Assembly: GCF_900142445.1 (NCBI RefSeq) | Contig: NZ_FRAV01000015.1 | Coordinates: 1-64,000 of the forward strand | DNA: 64,000 nucleotides | Reading direction: 5' to 3' | From: Chryseobacterium polytrichastri | GTDB lineage: Bacteria > Bacteroidota > Bacteroidia > Flavobacteriales > Weeksellaceae | In this document: positions 27,090 to 36,188 of the stretch, one piece after another | Numbering within the stretch: the first letter of the stretch is position 1 | Layout of the letters: every line of letters begins with the position of its first letter | Position numbers and translations under genes: made by a program | The notes under the pieces: generated by a model | Seen by the model: the letters and a program-made list of their open reading frames with translations, nothing else | Told to the model about the DNA's origin: nothing | Database searches by the model: none

Positions 27090-27121
27090 ATTAGTTTTTT
27101 TAATACAATAATCAACCTAAA

Positions 27122-27676
27122 ATGGATAACAATAATTTAGAGCAAATTACTTTCGGAGGCGGATGTTTCTGGTGTGTAGAAAGCTGTTTCAATATATTAA
27201 AAGGCGTTGAATCTGCAATTTCAGGATATTCGGGAGGTCATAAAGATAATCCAACCTACGAAGAGGTTTGCACAGGAGAAACAGGTCATGCAGAAGTAGT
27301 ACAGATCACGTATGATCCTAAAATCATTTCTTACGAGCAATTAATGGATGTATTCTTTTTCCTTCATGATCCAACTCAATTAAACAGACAAGGAAACGAT
27401 ATCGGAACGCAATACCGTTCAGTAATCTATTATAAAGACGATGCTGAAAAAACAAAAGCAGAAGAAGCCATTAAAGCATCTCAAGAATCAGGAAGATGGT
27501 CAGGAACTTATGTTACAGAATTAACACCTTTCGAAAAATTCTGGTCGGCAGAACAATATCACCAAGGATATTACAACGTAAACCCTAATCAACCCTATTG
27601 TAGTGCTGTTGTAGGACCAAAAATTCAGAAGTTTAAAAAACATTTCGGAGAATTGGGAATGTTGAATGCAGAGTAA
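27122..27676 (+). CDS. msrA: peptide-methionine (S)-S-oxide reductase
   Basis: 184-residue cytoplasmic repair enzyme that reduces methionine-S-sulfoxide. The catalytic motif GGGCFWCVE places the active cysteine at C15, followed by the family segments GYSGGHKDNPTYEEVC, TGHAEVV and YHQGYY. The C-terminal NPNQPYCSAVV provides a resolving cysteine. No msrB is adjacent. Confidence 0.95.
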   Translation: MDNNNLEQITFGGGCFWCVESCFNILKGVESAISGYSGGHKDNPTYEEVCTGETGHAEVVQITYDPKIISYEQLMDVFFFLHDPTQLNRQGNDIGTQYRSVIYYKDDAEKTKAEEAIKASQESGRWSGTYVTELTPFEKFWSAEQYHQGYYNVNPNQPYCSAVVGPKIQKFKKHFGELGMLNAE

Positions 27677-27726
27677 GATTTAAAATCTTTTTAAGTTTGG
27701 CTAAAACCCATTCCTATTGATAAAAT

Positions 27727-27758
27727 AAAAGCGAAGAGAAAAACCTCTTCGCTTTTTG
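27727..27758. terminator. bidirectional terminator between msrA and the susD-like gene
   Basis: Perfect 12-bp stem AAAAGCGAAGAG / CTCTTCGCTTTT with T- and A-tracts on both sides, between two convergent genes. Confidence 0.8.
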
Positions 27759-27791
27759 TTTACAAAAAATAATCGTTTTATATGAAGAAAA

Positions 27792-29558
27792 CTAATACCC
27801 TGAATTTTGAGTAAAATCTTTCGAGGCATCAATGGTTGCCTGAGGAATCGGGAATATTCTTCTGTAAGGTTGAGAAGCTGGTTTTGCTGTTCCCGCCTGA
27901 TCAAACTTTTTGAACCTGATCAACGCTTTTCTTCTGTACATTTCCCAATACAATTCAAATCCAGATTCTTTCAATAAAGTATTTGCATCCAGAGAAGCAA
28001 GCGCAACGCCAGGAGCATTTCCTTTTAAAGCATCATTCGTTCTACTCGTTCTCAATCTATTGACATCTGCTAAAGCAGCCCCAACATTTCCATTTCTAAA
28101 ATACGCTTCTGCTCTCATCATGTAGATTGTTCCTAATCTGTACAACGGCACATCCATCCCGCTGGTTCCATTATTTCCATAACCAGGGTCGAATTCAAAC
28201 TTGAAGTTTCTTACTCCTCTGTTGATCTGTGCTTGTGTAAATACAGCTTCCGAAGGATTATCAAAGTTTAATTCTGGTGTAAAATCTGCGGCCAGCGTCG
28301 TATTTTTTTCTGTGAATAGTTTATAGACCTTAATTCTTCCATCCGCAGTTAAATCAAAGTTTCCGTTCGATAGAATCTTAGGGCCATATTGCTGACCAAC
28401 CTGCAATCCCCTGTTGAAATGAAACCAAGGTTTTCCTGTTCCTTCCACTTTGCTTGTTGAGGGTACACTTACGTCTGTTCCGTCATTTCTAAACCATGTT
28501 CCATCTTCGTATTGATAGGTTCTTTGGAAACGAGGGTCATTGTGGTTCCCATCCCAAGAATAATAGAATTCCGGAGTAATACAAGAAGCGTTCGTTCCTC
28601 TGTTATCCGGAGAAGGCTTCTGAATTCTTTCCATTGACATATACGCCAAATCATTATCCGAGCCTTTGTCCGAATTCGCAATTTTCTTCTGAACAATCGT
28701 AAAGATCATCTCCTTGCTTGTATCATTATTGATATCAAAATTGTGGAAATAATTAGATTCTAAACTGAAATTTGGATTATTAATCAACAGATTAGAATAT
28801 TCAATTACTTTATCCATATCCGTTCCTCCTCCATTCACAGCCTGTTCTAGAAAATTGAAATCACCTGCCGTTTTATTTTTCAAAACTGCTCTGTTCAGAT
28901 ACATGTCCGCCAACAATGCATAAGCTGCCTGTTTTGTAAATCTTCCCGCGTGGGTGTTTTGAGTTTTAATATCTGCTAAGTTTGGAATAAGCCCCTCCAC
29001 TTCTTTAATTAAATCATCAATTGTAGTTTCTGCCTTTCTAATTTGGATGGGAGCATTAATATTATCTGGATCTCTGTAAGGAGCCTGCCCAAACAAATCA
29101 ATCGTTGTATAGGTATAATAAGCCAATAATCCTTTTGCTTCTGCTAAAAATAACGCTTTATTGGCTCCACCACTTTTGCTTGCACTCGATATTGCCGTTA
29201 ACGATTTTGTAATCCCGAAATTTAGCTGGTTCCAGGTTGTTTTTACAACATCACTATTCGCATCCCAAGAAAATTCGTGCATGGCTCTCCACTTTCCACC
29301 GTCTCCCCAGTCGCTTCCTCTTGTTGGTAAAAGCGCTTCATCTGTAGAATATTCCTGTAAAGCGAACACACTTCCGTGGTCTACAAAAGTTCCCTCTCCA
29401 AGCTGGCTGTAAGCCGCAGCCAAAGCTGCTTCTGGATCTGCTATTTCAGAACCTAAAACCTCATCGATTACTTTTTCATCCAGATTTGTACACCCAACTA
29501 AAGCCAGTACAGCAACGGATAAAACAATTTTATTAATATTTAAAAATTTAGATTTCAT
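27792..29558 (-). CDS. SusD/RagB-family nutrient-binding lipoprotein
   Basis: 588-residue surface lipoprotein with lipobox LVGC (Cys23). The start of the mature chain (TNLDEKVIDEVLGSEIADPEAALAA) and the TPR-like helical scaffold with YTYTTIDLFGQAPYRD and the late segment YMMRAEAYFRNGN.GAALADVNRLR are typical of SusD. It would cap the SusC-type channel encoded immediately upstream (18 bp) and bind its ligand. The nearby phospholipase and phosphoesterase genes hint at a phosphorylated ligand, but this is inference. Confidence 0.93.
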   Translation of the reverse strand: MKSKFLNINKIVLSVAVLALVGCTNLDEKVIDEVLGSEIADPEAALAAAYSQLGEGTFVDHGSVFALQEYSTDEALLPTRGSDWGDGGKWRAMHEFSWDANSDVVKTTWNQLNFGITKSLTAISSASKSGGANKALFLAEAKGLLAYYTYTTIDLFGQAPYRDPDNINAPIQIRKAETTIDDLIKEVEGLIPNLADIKTQNTHAGRFTKQAAYALLADMYLNRAVLKNKTAGDFNFLEQAVNGGGTDMDKVIEYSNLLINNPNFSLESNYFHNFDINNDTSKEMIFTIVQKKIANSDKGSDNDLAYMSMERIQKPSPDNRGTNASCITPEFYYSWDGNHNDPRFQRTYQYEDGTWFRNDGTDVSVPSTSKVEGTGKPWFHFNRGLQVGQQYGPKILSNGNFDLTADGRIKVYKLFTEKNTTLAADFTPELNFDNPSEAVFTQAQINRGVRNFKFEFDPGYGNNGTSGMDVPLYRLGTIYMMRAEAYFRNGNVGAALADVNRLRTSRTNDALKGNAPGVALASLDANTLLKESGFELYWEMYRRKALIRFKKFDQAGTAKPASQPYRRIFPIPQATIDASKDFTQNSGY

Positions 29559-29576
29559 GATTTCTTTTAACTTAAA

Positions 29577-32500
29577 TTAAAATTTAACAGTTGCTCCCAA
29601 AATGAAAGTTTTCGCAGATGGATATGTCGTGTAATCAACCCCCAAAGACTGATTTCCTCCCACCTGTTTATTGGTATCAACAAGCGGATCATAACCTGTA
29701 TAGCTGGTAATTGTAAATAAATTCTGTGCGCTTACATACAGATTAATACTTCTCAGGAATTTCAATTGACTCATATCGAAAGTATATCCTAATCTTACAT
29801 TGTTCAGACGAATAAAATCTGATTTTTCAAGATATAAAGAAGATAATTGCGGTTGGTTTGTAGGGCTTGCTCCTGAATCATAAAAGTTTTTCAAAACGTT
29901 TCTGTCTGAAGCTAAGTTGTTGATATTTAAATCCAATGCCGTATTGTTCACCAAATAACCTCCTGTCTGTCCGATAAAAGAGAATGAAAAATCAAACTTT
30001 TTGTATTTCATGTAAGAATTGATCCCGAAAGTGAAATTAGGAATTGCACCTTCAAAGATTTTTCTATCATTCTGATCTATTCTTCCATCCCCGTTCACAT
30101 CCTCATAAATATATTTTCCGTTGGCGTCAACTCCTAAATAATTGTACATGTAGAAAGATCCTGCTTCATAACCATTTTTGTAAATATTCGCAGTAACACC
30201 TGAAAGTCCAGGCCCAGAAACTTCTCCCGAATAAATTGCTGAAACCGGAAGATCTTTCACCACATTATTTACTGTTGCTCCGTTTACATCAAAATTCCAT
30301 GTGAAATTTTCATTTTTAATAATTTCTGAACCTAAAGAGAGTTCAAAACCTTTATTTACAATCTTGGCATCTACATTTCTCCAAACATTACTTGTAGGAC
30401 TTAACGGACTTGAAGGAATATTTAAAATCGGATCTTTTGTTGTTTTATGGTAATATTCCAATGATCCATACAATTTGTTTTTCCATAAACTAAAGTCTGC
30501 ACCAATGTTCGTCTGCTCAACAACTTCCCACTTCAAATCCGGGTTTACCGTTCTGTTGATAGAAACCCCGTTGATCAAATCTAAATTAGGATACAAATAA
30601 TACCCCGCAGCCTGCGTCAATGAAGAACTTGCCTGTGTAATTTTATTCGGAACTTCCTGATTACCTGTTTGTCCCCAGCTTCCTCTTAATTTTAGTTCGT
30701 TAACGATTTGAGAATCCTTCAGGAAATTTTCATTAGAAACCGTCCAACCTACTGCAACAGAAGGGAAATATCCGTATTTGTTATTCTTTCCGAAACGTGT
30801 AGAACCGTCCGCTCTTAATGAAGCCGTTAATAAATATTTTTTATCAAAATTATAATTTACCCTTCCGAAATAAGATTGTAATTCATTTTCCTGAGCGTAA
30901 CCGGCTCCAGGAACAAACGCCGTTCCTGAATATCCGGGATTTATTTCCGGAGGAATCCCTGCTCCTTGAGTTGCAATATCTTTTACCCCAAAGTAAGTTC
31001 CGGTAGACTTGAATTTCTGATAAGAAAAACCACCTAATAAACTGAAATTATTTTTATTTAAGCTAAAATCATAGGTTAAATAATGTTCCAAAAGTACATT
31101 ATAAGAATCTAAATTTGCTTGAACGTACATTCCTTTAGGTGTTCTGTCGGTAACATTCGGATAGATGGTTGTATTTCTTTCCGACATTGTTTTATCGATC
31201 CCTAAATTGAATTTATAATTTAATCCCGGTAAAATTCTCAACGTAGCTTCTGTATTCCCTAACACCCTGAAAGTATTGGTTTTATCATTATAAATACTCA
31301 ACAAATACAACGGATTGTAATGGGCATTCATGTTGAAATTGGTATAATTTCCATTATCATCATACACAGAACGTGTAGGATTCGCCATCAAAGCGTGGAT
31401 AATCACCTGACCATCAGATCCTGCATTTCCACCATTTGGAATACCGGTTTCTTTGATGTCACTCGCCGTAAGATTTACTTTAACCTTTAATCTTTTGTTA
31501 TCAAAGAAAGATTCTTCAGCATTCAAACGAGCCGTTGTTCTTTTAAAGCTACTATTCAGAACGATACCATCCTGATCCATGTGAGAAATTGACGCAAAAT
31601 AATTCCCCGTTTCTGTAGCTTTTGAAAATGATACTGAATGATTTGATGAAACTGCATTTCTATAAATTTCATCCTGCCAGTCTGTATTTCCACCGTGATC
31701 ATATAGTTTATTTATTCCTGCTGATCTGTATTCATCAGCGGTCATTAAGTCTAATTTTTTAATAACCGAAGAAAAACCTAGATACGTATCATACGTAAAC
31801 ATTGGCTCTCCCTTCTTTCCTCTTTTTGTCGTTACCAAAACAACACCGTTAGACCCTCTTGCACCATAAATAGCTGCTGCAGAAGCATCTTTCAATACAG
31901 TGATTGATTCAATATCCGATGTATTTAAAAAGTTTAACGGGTTTTTCGCCTGAGCATTTCCTAAACCAACGTTCGGGCTTTGTGCACTTACTGCATCATT
32001 ACTCAAAGGAACACCATCCACAACAAATAAAGGCGTACTACCACTTCTGATAGAACCAATTCCTCTGATGGAAACATTCACTCCTGCACCGGGCTCTCCA
32101 CTCGACTGAACGATACGAACACCCGCGATTTTTCCCTGCATCAAATTATCAACAGAAATATTCATTCCTTCTTTGAAGTTCTCTGCCTTCAATTGACTTA
32201 CCGCACCCGTTAAATCTGATTTTTTTTGAGAACCATAACCCACCAAAGTAACCTCTTCAATAGAAGTTGCAGCCTTTTTAGATTGAAGTTTAATGGAAAC
32301 TGAAGAAGAAGTAATCTTCACTTTTTGTACTTCGTATCCATCATAAGAAATAGATAACGTTTGCCCTACAGAAGCTGAAATAGAAAAATTTCCCAGAGCG
32401 TCTGTAGTTGCTGTAGCCCCTGTTTCTACAACAGAGATCTTTGCGCCTTCAATGGCCGATCCTTCCTGATCCTGCACGAGGCCGGAAATAGTTTCATTCA

Positions 32501-32621
32501 CCTGCGAAAAAGCAGGATGACTTGTTGTAAATCCTTCTGCATTGGCGTGATTGGACACCAAAAAGATCAATGCGATCGGAATTAGCTTTTTAAATTTAAA
32601 AAAATTAATTTTGTGGTACAT
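29577..32621 (-). CDS. SusC/RagA-family TonB-linked outer-membrane transporter
   Basis: 1014 residues. A signal peptide ends near NANAEG, then a CarboxypepD-regulatory-like domain (about 43-110, ISGLVQDQEGSAIEGAKI), a TonB-box region EEVTLVGYGSQKKSDLTGAV, a plug with VRIVQSSGEPGAGVNVSIRG and PLFVVDGVPL, and a long barrel ending ILGATVKF. It pairs with the SusD-like lipoprotein directly downstream. Its 5' region contains a terminator-like hairpin (32665-32704) that could regulate expression. Confidence 0.94.
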   Translation of the reverse strand: MYHKINFFKFKKLIPIALIFLVSNHANAEGFTTSHPAFSQVNETISGLVQDQEGSAIEGAKISVVETGATATTDALGNFSISASVGQTLSISYDGYEVQKVKITSSSVSIKLQSKKAATSIEEVTLVGYGSQKKSDLTGAVSQLKAENFKEGMNISVDNLMQGKIAGVRIVQSSGEPGAGVNVSIRGIGSIRSGSTPLFVVDGVPLSNDAVSAQSPNVGLGNAQAKNPLNFLNTSDIESITVLKDASAAAIYGARGSNGVVLVTTKRGKKGEPMFTYDTYLGFSSVIKKLDLMTADEYRSAGINKLYDHGGNTDWQDEIYRNAVSSNHSVSFSKATETGNYFASISHMDQDGIVLNSSFKRTTARLNAEESFFDNKRLKVKVNLTASDIKETGIPNGGNAGSDGQVIIHALMANPTRSVYDDNGNYTNFNMNAHYNPLYLLSIYNDKTNTFRVLGNTEATLRILPGLNYKFNLGIDKTMSERNTTIYPNVTDRTPKGMYVQANLDSYNVLLEHYLTYDFSLNKNNFSLLGGFSYQKFKSTGTYFGVKDIATQGAGIPPEINPGYSGTAFVPGAGYAQENELQSYFGRVNYNFDKKYLLTASLRADGSTRFGKNNKYGYFPSVAVGWTVSNENFLKDSQIVNELKLRGSWGQTGNQEVPNKITQASSSLTQAAGYYLYPNLDLINGVSINRTVNPDLKWEVVEQTNIGADFSLWKNKLYGSLEYYHKTTKDPILNIPSSPLSPTSNVWRNVDAKIVNKGFELSLGSEIIKNENFTWNFDVNGATVNNVVKDLPVSAIYSGEVSGPGLSGVTANIYKNGYEAGSFYMYNYLGVDANGKYIYEDVNGDGRIDQNDRKIFEGAIPNFTFGINSYMKYKKFDFSFSFIGQTGGYLVNNTALDLNINNLASDRNVLKNFYDSGASPTNQPQLSSLYLEKSDFIRLNNVRLGYTFDMSQLKFLRSINLYVSAQNLFTITSYTGYDPLVDTNKQVGGNQSLGVDYTTYPSAKTFILGATVKF

Positions 32622-32664
32622 ATCATTAAGTAAAGTAAATTGTAATAAACGTTGCTTTGCTTAG

Positions 32665-32704
32665 TAAAAAAGCCGCTGTTATTCCCGTAACAGTGGTTTT
32701 TTTT
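32665..32704. promoter_or_regulatory. terminator-like hairpin in the susC-like 5' region
   Basis: GCCGCTGTTA / TAACAGTGGT (two G-U pairs), loop TTCCCG, flanked by A6 on one side and T7 on the other, so it is a terminator shape in both directions. The adjoining genes are divergent, so no gene ends here; it lies 44 bp upstream of the SusC start. It could be an attenuator in the susC leader or insulate the two promoters. Confidence 0.55.
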
Positions 32705-32926
32705 AACCTCATCTTCGTTTCATTTTCGGCATACAAAGTAAAATGATCTTCCACGAAATCACTTTAACATAATATTATCTTAAAATCAACAAAATATAAA
32801 TATCTCAAAAAGAGAAAATAAAAACACACTCATTATCAACGGTTTAAAAAATCATGTTTTTTCTCATTCACACAATCTTAAAGAACACTTAACATAATAT
32901 GTAAATCGCCAGAAACGAAGAGTCGT

Positions 32927-32934
32927 TAATTTCG
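32927..32934 (+). promoter_or_regulatory. -7 promoter element of the PI-PLC-like gene
   Basis: TAATTTCG, one base off TAnnTTTG, 20 bp before the ATG at 32955. Confidence 0.35.
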
Positions 32935-32954
32935 CCATTACAAAAATTGACGAA

Positions 32955-34022
32955 ATGAAAAAGACCGTTTTTATAGTCTTGTACCTCTCTTCTTTAAACC
33001 TATTTTGGTCGCAATCACAGAACCTTAATGATTTAAAAATTAATGAAATTCAGGTAATTGGCTCTCATAATAGCTACAAAAAAGCTATTCTTCCAGAGGT
33101 TTACAGCTATTTATCGAAAAAAGATTCTATGAATTTTTTGCCTAGAATTCAATATGAACATATCCCAATACCCCAACAATTAGATTTAGGGCTTCGAAAT
33201 CTTGAAATTGATGTATACGCAGATAGTAAAGGAGGAAAATATGCTCATCCAAAGATCTTAGACCTTGTTAAAACAACACAGCCTTTCGATCCTGAAGGAA
33301 AAATGAAAAAACCAGGTTACAAAATGATCCACATTACAGATATTGATTATCAGACTTGGTATTATACACTGGAAGATTGCTTGAAAGATCTTAAAAAATG
33401 GTCTGATGCTCATCCTGATCATGATCCTGTATTTATTACATTGGAGCCCAAAGACGGAGAACCCAATAAATTTGGAACAGAGCCTGAACATTATACTCCT
33501 CAGCTATTTGATGATTTAGATAATGAGTTGAAAAAATATTTAGGTAAAAATAAAATCATTACTCCTGATGACATCAGAGGTTCTTATAAAACATTGAATG
33601 AAGCGGTTCTTAAAAAAAATTGGCCAAAAGTAAAAAACGCGAAAGGTAAATTTCTTTTTGTCTTGGACAATAACAGCGAAAATAGAGACCTTTATATGAA
33701 AGATCATCCTTCGTTAAAAGGAAGAATGGTCTTCACCAATTCTACCCCAGGAACGCCCGAATCTGCAGTTTTATTTATGAACGACCCAAGTCCTGAGATT
33801 AATGCTCTTGTAAAACAAGGCTATATCATTCGTACCAGAGCCGATGCCGATACGATGGAAGCCAGAAAAGAAGATTATTCAAGGTTTGAAAAGGCTAAAG
33901 AAAGTGGAGCTCAGATTATCACTACAGATTATTATCTTCCTAGCAAACTTTTTAAATCAAACTATAAAATCAGCTTCGATAACAATACGTATGAAAGGAA
34001 AAATCCTGTGACTGGAAAATAA
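32955..34022 (+). CDS. secreted PI-PLC-like phosphodiesterase, Ca2+-dependent C1 type
   Basis: 355 residues with a signal peptide (MKKTVFIVLYLSSLNLFWSQ). The TIM-barrel start VIGSHNSYKK carries the first catalytic His (H38) and Asn, and LDLGLRNLEIDVYAD supplies the acidic metal ligands, matching the Ca2+-dependent phosphatidylinositol phospholipase C-like family. It would cleave phosphodiester head groups (phosphoinositides or related lipids) outside the inner membrane. It diverges from the SusC/SusD pair and is followed by its own terminator. Confidence 0.85.
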   Translation: MKKTVFIVLYLSSLNLFWSQSQNLNDLKINEIQVIGSHNSYKKAILPEVYSYLSKKDSMNFLPRIQYEHIPIPQQLDLGLRNLEIDVYADSKGGKYAHPKILDLVKTTQPFDPEGKMKKPGYKMIHITDIDYQTWYYTLEDCLKDLKKWSDAHPDHDPVFITLEPKDGEPNKFGTEPEHYTPQLFDDLDNELKKYLGKNKIITPDDIRGSYKTLNEAVLKKNWPKVKNAKGKFLFVLDNNSENRDLYMKDHPSLKGRMVFTNSTPGTPESAVLFMNDPSPEINALVKQGYIIRTRADADTMEARKEDYSRFEKAKESGAQIITTDYYLPSKLFKSNYKISFDNNTYERKNPVTGK

Positions 34023-34042
34023 TTAAAATCATATTAAAGGAG

Positions 34043-34073
34043 AGACTGTCTGATTTTTAGGCAGTCTTTTTTT
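34043..34073 (+). terminator. terminator of PI-PLC-like gene
   Basis: AGACTG / CAGTCT stem with a GATTTTTAG-type loop, followed by T7. Confidence 0.75.
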
Positions 34074-34084
34074 ATTGCTTTTGG

Positions 34085-34316
34085 TTAGGAATTTAACGCA
34101 AAGTTTTAACTTAATAATAATTCATCTCAAGTGAGCAAAGATGAATCAACAAGTTGATTTTATGAAGCTAATGTTTCAGCTTCGCGCAGCAAATTTATTT
34201 GCCTTTGCTTTCTAAAATTAAAAGTTTAAATGATTAAATCTTTGCGTTTAGAACATTTTAAACACAAAGATGAAGCGCAAACATCTGTGTAAATCTGTGA
34301 AATCCGTGGGAAATAA
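34085..34316. repeat. intergenic dispersed-repeat material
   Basis: Contains AACGCAAAG and its inverse CTTTGCGTTT (about 34093 and 34222), a CAAGTTGATTTTATGAAGC segment, and at 34281-34314 the ATCTGTGTAAATCTGTGAAA / TCCGTGGG repeat. The last part is the reverse complement of the type seen at 26533-27000. No gene is visible. Confidence 0.55.
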
Positions 34317-34320
34317 AAAA

Positions 34321-36114
34321 CTATAACCTTTCTATCATTTGCTTTTTCAAGTCAATTTCAAAATGATCTGCAGGATCTCCATTTGATAATAAAGAAAGAA
34401 TTTTAAAAACCGATTTTAATTGTTTGATAAAAGGATCTAGAGAAGTATTAGATTCATACAGCTTTTCCAATAGCTGATATTGCTGCAACCTTTCTTTTGG
34501 AATATCTTTTTTAGCCAATTCATCAGCAGATTGGAATTTATATAAATCAAATAACAGATCTTCAAAACTCCATTTCTTGAATCCTTTTGATTGAATGTCT
34601 TTTTGTGTTACTTCAGATCCTGACTTTTGCGCCATCACAAGCAAATCTTCTCCATTTAAATATTTCGCTTTCTCTATAAATTCTTTAGGCCAATCATTCG
34701 GAACCATCCTTAAACGAACTAATTCTTTTAAATGAAATAACATAAAATCATGGTAAGATTTGGTTTTCAAAATGTCCTTATTCCAAAGCTTTGTGTTTTT
34801 ATTTTGGCTTAATGCTTCGTATTCCTTTTCATACAAAGGAAAAAGGTCATCAAAATGAGGAACATCATTCAAAACTTCTGTCTGTACCTCCATTTTGTCA
34901 GAAGAATGGATGGTGAGAATTTTATAACTCGGCAAATAGGCCGCCAATGAAGGAACCTGAACATTGACTAACATTTTACCATCGATCTTTCTTGTTCCTG
35001 TATCATTGATATGCATATGTCCCGCAAAATGAATTTGTAAACCCGCACCTGCAAATACTTTGGCTACTTCTTCTTCAGGAACACGCTCCAATTGCCATTT
35101 CTTTTCACCCAACAAATTTTTGATTTCGTGAGTGGCTCCATCATTGAAATCAATCATTGGATAATGAGTAAACGCGATTAGTGTCTTCCCATTCAATTTA
35201 GCTTCTTCTGCAATTTTTTTCACCCACTTGATCAAATGCTGCTTATTCGTCAAGACATTATTATACCCAATACTTGCGCCATTGTAGTTAGAAGGATTAT
35301 TAGAATTTTCGTTGAGGTTTTTAGGAATATAAGTATTTCCATCAATGGCCAACATCCAAATTCCTTTTACAGGCTCAACAACACAACTTAAATCCGGTAC
35401 AGAAAATCCTTTGGTAACTTCATACATTCTTTGGGTGTATGCAGCTTGTTGAACAGCTTTTGGATAGGAATAATTTATATATGAATCTTGGCTAAAAGGA
35501 GTGCTCCAAAACATATCTTTTTCTTTCGGATAAAATCCAAAGTCTTTTAATTCATCCAAAATTTCCAAATACCCTGATTCTGCAATATCTTTTGTGATAA
35601 TCTTAGATGTTGTTTTTCCCAGATTCTCTTTGCTGTAAATCCCTAATGGACTTCCCTTCTCCCCTAAAAAATCATCTTTTCCTGCGTCCTGTCGAAACGG
35701 ACCAACAGGATCATGGTTTCCTGTGGTTAGGTAAAAATCAATTCCATATTTCTTATGATACTGATCTAAAATTTTACGGAGTCCACGCAAGTTATAGGCT
35801 TGTCCATCATCCGAAAAATCTCCGGGCATAGCTACTATTTTAATCCCTTTTGTGGCAATATCATCTAATGCTTTTAGAAAGGCAAAATAATTTTCATTAA
35901 AAACCCTTGTGGAATGTAGTTGAGAATCCATTGTTCTCAGAATCGTTGGCTTTCCTGTTTTCGGGTTGATAATTCCTTTAAAATCATTATCCGAAAAGCT
36001 TCCATACAAATCCTGAAAATGCACATCTGAAAGAAATGCAATTTGTACAGGTTTCTCCTGAGCCGAAAATAAAGTAAAAGCAAAAAGTAAAAGTGAGAAT
36101 ATTCCTTTGTTCAT
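34321..36114 (-). CDS. secreted calcineurin-like metallophosphoesterase
   Basis: 597 residues with a signal peptide (MNKGIFSLLLFAFTLFSAQ). The di-metal site is complete: D30-x-H32 (LSDVHF), GDFSDDG near 98, GNHDP near 131, FTHYP near 316 and the final AGHMH near 360, followed by a roughly 200-residue helical extension of unknown role. It would hydrolyse phosphomonoesters or diesters in the periplasm. With the PI-PLC-like gene next to it, a shared role in phosphate or phospholipid scavenging is plausible. Confidence 0.88.
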   Translation of the reverse strand: MNKGIFSLLLFAFTLFSAQEKPVQIAFLSDVHFQDLYGSFSDNDFKGIINPKTGKPTILRTMDSQLHSTRVFNENYFAFLKALDDIATKGIKIVAMPGDFSDDGQAYNLRGLRKILDQYHKKYGIDFYLTTGNHDPVGPFRQDAGKDDFLGEKGSPLGIYSKENLGKTTSKIITKDIAESGYLEILDELKDFGFYPKEKDMFWSTPFSQDSYINYSYPKAVQQAAYTQRMYEVTKGFSVPDLSCVVEPVKGIWMLAIDGNTYIPKNLNENSNNPSNYNGASIGYNNVLTNKQHLIKWVKKIAEEAKLNGKTLIAFTHYPMIDFNDGATHEIKNLLGEKKWQLERVPEEEVAKVFAGAGLQIHFAGHMHINDTGTRKIDGKMLVNVQVPSLAAYLPSYKILTIHSSDKMEVQTEVLNDVPHFDDLFPLYEKEYEALSQNKNTKLWNKDILKTKSYHDFMLFHLKELVRLRMVPNDWPKEFIEKAKYLNGEDLLVMAQKSGSEVTQKDIQSKGFKKWSFEDLLFDLYKFQSADELAKKDIPKERLQQYQLLEKLYESNTSLDPFIKQLKSVFKILSLLSNGDPADHFEIDLKKQMIERL

Positions 36115-36188
36115 CTTAAAATAAGACGAAAGTAAGTGATTCTAATGTGAATTGTTTTAATTGAATTTTAAATAATTGTGAATGAAAT

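Noticed and set aside
32665..32704. Ordinary gene terminator
   Set aside because: Both neighbouring genes point away from it, so it does not end either annotated gene; kept as a leader element.
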